From Candidatus Rokuibacteriota bacterium (GTDB lineage: Bacteria; Methylomirabilota; Methylomirabilia; Rokubacteriales; CSP1-6): a stretch of DNA of 64,000 bases. Positions 58,031 to 64,000 of the stretch are shown here, piece by piece. The notes beneath the pieces were generated by a model that ran no database searches, was not told the DNA's origin, and saw nothing but the letters and a program-made list of their open reading frames with translations. Numbering within the stretch: the stretch's first letter is position 1; every line of letters begins with the position of its first letter. The position numbers were made by a program, and so were the translations under genes. The DNA lies in NCBI GenBank assembly GCA_016200085.1, contig JACQFL010000045.1, positions 29,799 to 93,798 on the forward strand, given 5' to 3'.

Positions 58031-58491
58031 CCGGCCCGTCCGGCGTCACGCTCTACACCGACGGGGCCTGCCGCGGCAACCCCGGGCCCGGCGGCTGGGC
58101 GGCGATCATCATCGAGCACTCGGGCGAGCGGATCGTCTCCGGCGGCGAGCCCGCGACCACCAACCAGCGCATGGAGCTCCGCGCGGCCATCGCAGGGCTG
58201 GCGGCGATCCCCGGCCGCCGGTCCGTGCACCTCTACACGGACAGCTCATACGTGATGAACTGCTTCCGCGATCGGTGGTGGGAGCGCTGGGAGACGAACG
58301 GCTGGATGGGCACGGCCAAGAAACCCGTCTCGAACCGCGATCTCTGGGAGCGCCTCATCGCCGAGACGCGCCGCCACGACGTGGTCTGGCACAAGGTCGC
58401 CGGCCACAGCGGCGAGCGGCTGAACGAGCGCGTGGACGCCCTCGCGCGCGGGGCGATCGTCCGGCCCGCCGGCGACCCGACCGCGGGCTGA
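58027..58491 (+). CDS. rnhA: Ribonuclease HI, apparent CTG start
   Basis: The 154-residue protein matches RNase HI over its full length: TLYTDGACRGNPGPGGW (first catalytic Asp), NQRMELRAAIAGL (Glu), LYTDSSYVMNCF (Asp), GHSGERLNERVDALA (His and last Asp). It removes RNA from RNA-DNA hybrids. No ATG, GTG or TTG is in frame before the first catalytic Asp; ATG 58171 would delete it. The frame opens with CTG 58027, whose CTGA overlaps the stop of the zinc-ribbon gene. Confidence 0.93.
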   Translation: MTGPSGVTLYTDGACRGNPGPGGWAAIIIEHSGERIVSGGEPATTNQRMELRAAIAGLAAIPGRRSVHLYTDSSYVMNCFRDRWWERWETNGWMGTAKKPVSNRDLWERLIAETRRHDVVWHKVAGHSGERLNERVDALARGAIVRPAGDPTAG

Positions 58492-58503
58492 CGGCTCGCG
58501 CGC

Positions 58504-58509
58504 TATACT
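58504..58509 (+). promoter_or_regulatory. -10 box of rnpB
   Basis: TATACT lies seven bases ahead of the predicted 5' end of RNase P RNA. No convincing -35 is seen. Confidence 0.55.
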
Positions 58510-58516
58510 GGAAGAA

Positions 58517-58881
58517 GCGCCAGAGAGGGCTGGGCGGTCGCCGGCCGCGGTCAAGCGGCGGGAGGAAAGTCGGGGCTCCACAGGGCAGGGTGCTGGGTAA
58601 CACCCAGGGGGGGCGACCCCACGGACCAGTGCCACAGAAAGTAGACCGCCGCTCCTCGGAGCGGTAAGGGTGAAACGGTGAGGTAAGAGCTCACCAGCGG
58701 CGCGGGTGACCGTGCCGGCTCGGTAAACCCCACCCGGAGCAAGGCCAAATAGGAGAGCGATGGGGTGGCCCGCCCCGCTCTCGGGTTCGGCCGCTCGAGA
58801 CGCCGGGTAACCGGCGCCCTAGAGAAATGACCGTCACCCCTCACGGGGGACAGGACCCCGCTTACACGCCCTCTCTGGCGC
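58517..58881 (+). ncRNA. rnpB: RNase P RNA, bacterial type A
   Basis: The P1 helix is formed by GCGCCAGAGAGGGC (58517-58530) and GCCCTCTCTGGCGC (58868-58881). Universal segments follow in order: GAGGAAAGTCGGGGCTCCA, ACAG-GG-type CR-I, ACAGAAAGTAGACCGCC, GGTAAGGGTGAAACGGTG, GAGCAAGGCCAAATAGG, and the 3' part GACAGGACCCCGCTTACA. It is the catalytic RNA that trims tRNA 5' ends. P1 runs into a short pyrimidine tract (CCTTCTTT) that may terminate it. Confidence 0.97.
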
Positions 58882-58995
58882 CCCTTCTTTGCTGCCTGCT
58901 CGGGTAAGGGAACGATCGGCGCACGTGCCCCGCCGACGTCGTCGCGGCGCGTTTCGTTTGTTGCCTTTCGGGCGCTCTGCCAGGAAGAGAAATGC

Positions 58996-59023
58996 TTGAC
59001 CGGAACCCGGGCGGGCGTAGACT
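58996..59023 (+). promoter_or_regulatory. Putative promoter of the small gene at 59064
   Basis: TTGACC (58996-59001), 16 bases, TAGACT (59018-59023). The start point would lie about 35 bases before the GTG. Confidence 0.5.
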
Positions 59024-59063
59024 CGGCGCGGAGTAACGCATCAGATGCGCGGGAACGAGACCG

Positions 59064-59342
59064 GTGGACGGTAGCACAGCCGCCCCTCCGGCGTCGGGGG
59101 TGGTGATCGTCGTGTCCCCCGAGGAGCCCTCGCTCTTCAAGTACCTCTCCGAGTGCTTCCTCGATTTCGTCAGCGTCCGCGTGGTGCAGGACCGCCGTCA
59201 CGCCGAGCGCCGGCACCCCACGACACTGGCGGTCTCGGAGGAGCGCTACCTCGAATCGCGTCACGGCGACCGCCGCCAGCAGCGACCCATCCGGGGTGGA
59301 CTGGCCCTGGTGGGCTGGGAGGTCGTCGGCCAGGGCGCCTGA
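59064..59342 (+). CDS. Small hypothetical protein with DRR/ERR motifs
   Basis: The 92-residue product starts GTG 59064 after a promoter-like sequence. A short hydrophobic beta-type segment (GVVIVVSPEEPSLFKYL) is followed by VRVVQDRRHAERRHP and RHGDRRQQRPI. Repeated DRR/ERR triplets of this kind occur in small uncharacterised bacterial proteins and in linkers of signalling proteins. No function is assigned. It ends just before a hairpin repeat and converges on the UspA gene. Confidence 0.5.
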   Translation: MDGSTAAPPASGVVIVVSPEEPSLFKYLSECFLDFVSVRVVQDRRHAERRHPTTLAVSEERYLESRHGDRRQQRPIRGGLALVGWEVVGQGA

Positions 59343-59348
59343 CCGAGA

Positions 59349-59422
59349 GGGGGCCTCGCCCGGGCCCCCCAAGCCCCCCCCACGCTTGGAAGCGCGGCCG
59401 GGGAACCGGGGCGCTCCTCGAT
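59349..59422. repeat. Intergenic hairpin repeat, copy C
   Basis: GGGGGCCTC ... GGGCCCCCC, the block AAGCCCCCCCCACGCTTGG and a final hairpin of AGCGC and GCGCT arms capped near GGGAACC, ending CTCGAT. It abuts the UspA stop codon directly. It is the most diverged copy. Confidence 0.55.
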
Positions 59423-59863
59423 CTAGGTTCCGCGCACCGTGAGGACGGGGCAGCGCGCGAGCGCGATCACGCGCGAGGCGACGCTGCCGAGCATCATCCG
59501 CACGAGGCCGCTGCGCCCGTGGGTGCCCATCACGATCATCTCGGCGCGCTTGCCGCGCGCCGCTCGCACGATGGCCTCGGCGGACGACCCCTCGAGCAGC
59601 AGGCCGGTCGCGCGAGCCCCGCGCGCGCGGGCCTGCGTCACCACGCGGTCGAGACTCCGCCGCGCGCCCCGGCGAATCGAGCTGATCAGATCCTCGTAGA
59701 TCTGGGGGGGCATCATCATGTCGCCGCCCACCATCACCGGCGGTGACACGACGTGCACCACGAGGACCGGCCGGCGCATGCGCCGGGCGAGCTCCACGGC
59801 CTGCCTGAACGCGGGGCGGGACGCGGGCGAGAAATCCGTCGGGTGCACGATCGGTTTTGCCAT
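59423..59863 (-). CDS. Universal stress protein (UspA family)
   Basis: The 146-residue protein begins KPIVHPTDFSPASRPAFRQAV and has the ATP-binding MGTHGRSGLVRMMLGSVASRV (G-x2-G-x9-G-S pattern), so it is of the ATP-binding kind. Role in stress or dormancy is general. It is monocistronic and ends against a hairpin repeat. Confidence 0.92.
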   Translation of the reverse strand: MAKPIVHPTDFSPASRPAFRQAVELARRMRRPVLVVHVVSPPVMVGGDMMMPPQIYEDLISSIRRGARRSLDRVVTQARARGARATGLLLEGSSAEAIVRAARGKRAEMIVMGTHGRSGLVRMMLGSVASRVIALARCPVLTVRGT

Positions 59864-60041
59864 CGGGGCCTCCTGGCCTCACTCACACCGTACACCTCTC
59901 GGCGCCCGGCACGGCCACACCGGCAACGCCCAGGTGTGGTCCGTCGTGCCGCGCGCGCCGCGGATCGTCAGCCCCCACGACGCGGTCGCGCCGCGACCCC
60001 TGCGCCCGCGGCGCGGGTGCGAGGCCGCCGGGCCGGGCGCC

Positions 60042-61670
60042 TCACTCGATGAGCCCGTAGACGTCGCGGGCGACCTTCCGGGAGATCACGCCCTCGGCGA
60101 GGTCGCGCCACACGAGCGCGCGGTCGCGCGCGGCCGGGTCGCCGTAGCCGCCGGCGCCGGGCGTGATGATGGCGACGGACTGACCGGGCTCGAGGAAGCC
60201 CTGCGCTCGCACGGGAGGCTCGACCCCCGCGCCGTATTCGATCCGGCAGCGCCCGCCCTCGCGCCCGCCGAACAGGCCCCAGGGGGCGGACTTCCGCCGG
60301 CTGCCGTGGATGAAGGCGTGGCACGCGTGGCCCTCGGCGCGGATCTGGCGCCACAGCCCGAGACCGCCGCGCCAGCGGCCCGGCCCGCCGGAGTCGTCCA
60401 CGAGCGCGTAGCGCTCCACGACCAGGGGGTACTCCGCCTCCAGCGCCTCCACGGGCAGGTTCGAGGTGTTGGTGATGTGCACGTGAACGCCGTCGAGCCC
60501 GTCCTTGGTTGCCCGGGCACCCGAGCCGCCGCCGATCGTCTCGAGGTAGACGTAGAACTCGCCGGTCCGGGGATTGACCCCGCTGAACGTCGATGACACG
60601 CACGCCCCGTTGCACGCGGCGATGATCCGCTCGGGGATGGCCGGCGCGAGCGCGCCGTGGATCAGGTCGACCACCCGCTGGCAGGTCTGGGTGCGGGAGT
60701 TCACGGCCGCGGGCGCCACGCAATTCAGCATCGTGCCCGGCGCGGCCTCGACGTGGATCGGGCGGAAGAGCCCCCCATTCGCGGGGATCTCCGGGCCCAC
60801 CAGCGTCTTGACCGCGTAGTAGACGGTCGCGAGGAGACCCGTCCAGACGAGGTTGAGCCCCGCCCGGACCTGGGGCGGGCTGTCGAAGCCGAGGAAGATC
60901 TCGTCGCCGCGCACCTCGATCCGGGCGCGGAAGACCTTCTCGTCGGCGATCTCGTCGGTGTCGAAGCGGTCCGCGAACTCGTAGACGCCGGGCGGGATCG
61001 TCGCGATGCCGGCGCGGGTCAGCCGCTCCGTGTAGTCGAGCAGCGCGTCCCCGGCCGCGACCACGAGGGCGCGACCGTACTTGCGGCAGAGCGACTGGAA
61101 GCGCCGGAGGCCTTGCCGGTTGGCCGCCATCTGGGCCCGGAGATCGTTGAGCCGCTCGCGCGGGACCTGGCAGTTCAGCAGGATGAGATCGAGAACATCC
61201 TGCTGCATCTGTCCGGCCCGGTACAGCCGCACCGGCGGGATCCGCAGTCCTTCCTGGTAGATGTGGGCGTGGCCCCGGTCCACGAAGTCCGCGTGGTGGG
61301 CGATGTTGGTCGCCCAGGCGACGACCTCGCCCTCGAAGAAGACGGGCTCGACCATCACGATGTCGGGCAGGTGCGTGCCGCCGCCGGTGTAGGCGTCGTT
61401 GCCGATGAAGACGTCGCCCTCGCGGACCTCGGCCAGGGCGTGGCGCGCCGTCACGTGCTCCACCACGCCGAGGAGCGAGCCGAGGTGCATGGGGATGTGC
61501 ATGGCCTGGCACAGCGTCCGGCCGCGCACGTCGAAGAGGCAGGTGGAGCTGTCGCGGCGCTCCTTGACGTTCGTCGAGTAGGCGGCGCGCACGAGCGTCT
61601 CGCCCATCTCCTCGACGATCGACGACAGCGCGTTGCCGATCACCTCCACCGTGATGGGATCCACGGTCAT
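60042..61670 (-). CDS. hyuB: Hydantoinase B/oxoprolinase beta-type subunit
   Basis: The 542-residue protein starts DPITVEVIGNALSSIVEEMGETLVRAAYSTN, the HyuB signature, and has GDVFIGNDAYTGGGTHLPD and a C-terminal GGLGLWRQIRAEG ... RRKSAPWGLFGGREG. With HyuA it forms an ATP-dependent N-methylhydantoinase or 5-oxoprolinase-type enzyme that opens a five-membered imide or lactam ring. Its ATG overlaps the hyuA stop by four bases. Confidence 0.93.
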   Translation of the reverse strand: MTVDPITVEVIGNALSSIVEEMGETLVRAAYSTNVKERRDSSTCLFDVRGRTLCQAMHIPMHLGSLLGVVEHVTARHALAEVREGDVFIGNDAYTGGGTHLPDIVMVEPVFFEGEVVAWATNIAHHADFVDRGHAHIYQEGLRIPPVRLYRAGQMQQDVLDLILLNCQVPRERLNDLRAQMAANRQGLRRFQSLCRKYGRALVVAAGDALLDYTERLTRAGIATIPPGVYEFADRFDTDEIADEKVFRARIEVRGDEIFLGFDSPPQVRAGLNLVWTGLLATVYYAVKTLVGPEIPANGGLFRPIHVEAAPGTMLNCVAPAAVNSRTQTCQRVVDLIHGALAPAIPERIIAACNGACVSSTFSGVNPRTGEFYVYLETIGGGSGARATKDGLDGVHVHITNTSNLPVEALEAEYPLVVERYALVDDSGGPGRWRGGLGLWRQIRAEGHACHAFIHGSRRKSAPWGLFGGREGGRCRIEYGAGVEPPVRAQGFLEPGQSVAIITPGAGGYGDPAARDRALVWRDLAEGVISRKVARDVYGLIE

Positions 61671-63718
61671 CCGCCGACCTCCACGATCAGGTTGAGATAG
61701 GGGTCGACGACGACCGTCTGCCCGGCCAGCAGCAGCGTGGTGGCGTCCATCTGCTCGATGACCGCCGGCCCGTCGAGGCGGTGCCCGGCTCCCAGCTTGT
61801 CGCGGTCGTACACGGGACAGCTCGCGAAGCCGGCCGACTCGGCGAGCCAGACGTCGCGCCGGCCCACGATGGCCGTCGAGGCCTCCGTCCCCGCCGGGGG
61901 GTGCGCGCGCAGCTCGGCCCGCCGCACGGCGCCCACCGCCTCCAGCCGGAACGTCACGGCCTGGATCGGCTCCTCGGCGGCCACGTAGCCGTATATCTGC
62001 TCATGGGCGCGCTCGAAGCCGGCCCGGAGCTCGCCGAGGACCGCCTCTCCCTGCGGACCGTCGGGAAAGGCCACGGGCAGCTCGTAGTTCTGGCCGGCGT
62101 AACGCATGTCGACGGTGCGCCGCACCGCGCGCGCTCCCGGCGCGATCCCCTCGCGATCGAACCACGCCGCCGCCCGCCGCTCCAGCGCCTCGAACGTCTC
62201 CACCATCGCGGCCCAGGCGCCCGCGGTCACGGGCATCAGACGCGTCTGCGCGAAGTTCGTCTTGAGGTCGCTCAGCAACAGGCCGAGCGCGCACAGGATC
62301 CCGGGGTTGCGCGGCACGACGATGCGCGGGATCTCCAGCTCGCGCGCGAGGCGGGCGGCGTGCAGCGGGCCGGCGCCGCCGAACGCCACCAGCGTGTAGT
62401 CGCGCGAGTCGTGCCCGCGCTGCACGGAGATGACACGGATGGCCCTGGCCATGGTGGCGGTGACCACGCTGACGATGCCCTGCGCCGTGGCCATGACGTC
62501 GAGCCCGAGGCTCCCGGCGAGACGGTGGATCGCGGCCGCGGCCCGGGCGCGGTCGATCGCCATGCGGCCGCCCAGCAGGTGCGTCGGGTTGAGGGTCTGG
62601 AGGACCACGTTGGCGTCGGTCACCGTGGGCTCCTCGCCGCCCAGCCCGTAGCACACCGGCCCGGGCACCGCGCCCGCCGAGCGCGGCCCGACTTTCAGCA
62701 GGCCGCCCGGGTCGACGAACGCGATGGACCCGCCCCCGGCGCCCACCGTGTGGATGTCGAGCGCCGGCATCTTCAGCGGGTAGCCGTGCACCTCCAGCTC
62801 GCGCGCGAGCCTGGGCCGGCCGTCCTCGATCAGCGAGACGTCGGTGGAGGTGCCGCCCATGTCGAACGTCACGAGACTCCTGAAGCCGGCCCGCAGGCCC
62901 ACGTCGAGCCCGCCGACCACCCCCGTGGCGGGGCCGGACAGGACAGCGCCGACGGGCTGGGCGCGAGCGGTCTCGAGCGACATCACGCCGCCGTTGCTCT
63001 GCGTGATGTGCGCGGGCACCCGCACGCCGGCCCCGGCCAGGCGCGGCCCCAGCCGCGCGATGTAGCCGTCCATCACCGGGCCGAGGTAGGCGTTGACGAC
63101 GACGGTCGAAAGACGCTCGTACTCCCGGAACTCCGGCGCGACCTCGTGCGAGCAGGTCACGAACGCCTCCGGCAGCTCCTCCTCCACGATCTCGCGGGCG
63201 CGCCGCTCGTGGGCCGGATCGACGTAGCAGTAGAGGAAGCACACCGCGATCGAGCGCGCCCCGGCGTCCCTCAGCGCCCGGGCCGCCGTCCGCACCTGGG
63301 ACTCGTCGAGCGCCCGCTCGACGCGCCCGTCGTGGCGGAGGCGCTCGGCCACCTCGAAGCGCCGCGCCCGGGGCACGAGCGTCGGCGGCTTGTCGGCCTG
63401 GAGATCGTAGAGGTGCGGTCGGCGCTGGCGGCCGATCTCGAGGAGATCGCGGAACCCCTCGGTGGTGATGAGCCCGGTGGGCGCGCCGCGATGCTGGAGC
63501 AGTGCGTTGGTCGCCACGGTCGTCCCGTGGCCGAGGTAGCCGACGGCGGCCGCGTCCGCCCCCGCGGCGCGGAGGCCTTCGACCACGCCGAGGGCGATCG
63601 CGCGCGACGGGTCGTCGGGCGTGCTCGGCACCTTCCAGACGCGGATCCCCCCGCTCGCCTCGTCGACGAGACAGATGTCCGTGAACGTGCCCCCCGCATC
63701 GACCCCGACCCGCCACAT
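61667..63718 (-). CDS. hyuA: Hydantoinase A/oxoprolinase alpha-type subunit
   Basis: The 683-residue protein starts MWRVGVDAGGTFTDICLVDE, has TFDMGGTSTDVSLIEDGRP (second phosphate loop) and HTVGAGGGSIAFVDPGG, the HyuA pattern, and the C-terminal domain with YAGQNYELPV. It provides the ATPase part of the two-subunit ring-opening enzyme. ATG 63718 is chosen since it gives the family N-terminus; a GTG 21 bases earlier is possible. It is a full-length relative of the shorter gene at 21.8 kb. Confidence 0.93.
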   Translation of the reverse strand: MWRVGVDAGGTFTDICLVDEASGGIRVWKVPSTPDDPSRAIALGVVEGLRAAGADAAAVGYLGHGTTVATNALLQHRGAPTGLITTEGFRDLLEIGRQRRPHLYDLQADKPPTLVPRARRFEVAERLRHDGRVERALDESQVRTAARALRDAGARSIAVCFLYCYVDPAHERRAREIVEEELPEAFVTCSHEVAPEFREYERLSTVVVNAYLGPVMDGYIARLGPRLAGAGVRVPAHITQSNGGVMSLETARAQPVGAVLSGPATGVVGGLDVGLRAGFRSLVTFDMGGTSTDVSLIEDGRPRLARELEVHGYPLKMPALDIHTVGAGGGSIAFVDPGGLLKVGPRSAGAVPGPVCYGLGGEEPTVTDANVVLQTLNPTHLLGGRMAIDRARAAAAIHRLAGSLGLDVMATAQGIVSVVTATMARAIRVISVQRGHDSRDYTLVAFGGAGPLHAARLARELEIPRIVVPRNPGILCALGLLLSDLKTNFAQTRLMPVTAGAWAAMVETFEALERRAAAWFDREGIAPGARAVRRTVDMRYAGQNYELPVAFPDGPQGEAVLGELRAGFERAHEQIYGYVAAEEPIQAVTFRLEAVGAVRRAELRAHPPAGTEASTAIVGRRDVWLAESAGFASCPVYDRDKLGAGHRLDGPAVIEQMDATTLLLAGQTVVVDPYLNLIVEVGG

Positions 63719-63796
63719 GTCCCGCCGTCTCCCAGGCACGCAGGCTCCCGCGAGGCGCGCGCCGCGTCATTCTTGCGTACCGATCGGACGCGGTCA

Positions 63797-63859
63797 ATCC
63801 GCGAGTATGGTCATGGCCAGCGCCGGGCCGGCGAGGCCGCCGCCGACGACGATCGGGTC
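63797..63859 (-). pseudogene. Remnant of an FAD-dependent oxidoreductase N-terminus
   Basis: Twenty-one codons read DPIVVGGGLAGPALAMTILA-D, the GxGxxG dinucleotide-binding start of a flavoprotein monooxygenase. A TAG precedes it directly (63860-63862) and a TGA follows (63794-63796); no start codon or rest of the enzyme is visible on either side. It is probably a decayed gene piece upstream of hyuA. Confidence 0.4.
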
Positions 63860-63862
63860 CTA

Positions 63863-64000
63863 GCGTGAGTTTACTCCGGTGCCCGTGGGTCTTTCGGGCA
63901 ACGGGTTGAGATCACACGTGATTCTCGCCCGAGCGGCGTAGCTACTACGGACCCGGAAGCAAGTCGAAGCACGCGGCCAAGCGCTGCGCGGCTTCGGGCA
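63863..64000. other. Right edge of window, no gene recognised
   Basis: GCCCG-TGGGTCTTT-CGGGC around 63881-63899 could form a short hairpin. No open frame with known motifs is seen in these 138 bases, and the context beyond the edge is missing. Confidence 0.3.

Noticed and set aside
58171-58491. rnhA starting at ATG 58171
   Set aside because: It would delete the first catalytic Asp and the GNPGPGG loop.

Overview
The window is GC-rich (by eye about 70% G+C), almost wholly coding, chromosomal-type bacterial DNA. Lipoproteins with lipoboxes, a LolB-like protein, mreBCD, a CIRCE-controlled groESL and a type A RNase P RNA point to a Gram-negative-type bacterium. Two hydantoinase/oxoprolinase loci and the GC content would fit an uncultured soil lineage such as Rokubacteria/Methylomirabilota, but that placement is inference. 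No prophage, complete insertion sequence, CRISPR array or recognisable defence island is visible.

Layout. 1-4.1 kb: tail of ftcD, then a copper operon on the minus strand (csoR, copA, a YHS protein, a DUF2889 protein). 4.1-11.4 kb: the rod-shape operon mreB-mreC-mreD-mrdA-rodA followed by rng and a small basic protein. 11.4-13.1 kb: two cold-shock genes with matching, terminator-bearing leaders, then a strongly folded non-coding stretch that ends like the 3' end of 16S rRNA. 13.1-21.8 kb: a ComEA-like gene, then a tightly overlapping minus-strand run (AlkA-like glycosylase, DUF971, MFS exporter, unknown, an AhpD-like selenoprotein, PPOX-fold protein, ABC-F ATPase, HNH nuclease) and a KimA-like transporter. 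21.8-25.4 kb: hydantoinase-like, DUF917 and AroM-like genes. 25.4-29.4 kb: rpsF-ssb-rpsR-rplI-dnaB, with dnaB split by an intein. 29.5-31.8 kb: groES-groEL behind a CIRCE operator. 31.8-38.6 kb: 2-hydroxyacid dehydrogenase, MBL hydrolase, enoyl-CoA hydratase, mrfB-mrfA repair pair and a lipoprotein. 38.6-42.7 kb: vanZ-like gene and rlmD-dppB-dppC-CYTH. 42.8-49.4 kb: dciA-like, TPR lipoprotein, LolB-like, ispE, tRNA-Gln, prs, rplY, pth. 49.4-57.2 kb: an NhaD-like antiporter and the macromolecular-synthesis cluster rpsU-mutS2-dnaG-rpoD. 57.2-59.9 kb: a CAU tRNA, zinc-ribbon protein, rnhA, rnpB, a small unknown gene and a UspA protein. 60-63.7 kb: hyuB and hyuA, then a degenerate flavoprotein fragment.

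Most notable are (i) a carboxymuconolactone-decarboxylase/AhpD-type gene in which an in-frame UGA replaces the second Cys of the CxxC motif and is followed at the right distance by a bacterial SECIS-like hairpin; (ii) a class 3 (Ala1, W-C-T) DnaB intein with a LAGLIDADG endonuclease; (iii) the paired cold-shock leaders; (iv) the structured RNA with a 16S-like, anti-Shine-Dalgarno tail; (v) three genes (rpsF, rnhA, CYTH) whose only sensible start is CTG; and (vi) a four-copy intergenic hairpin repeat placed directly behind stop codons.
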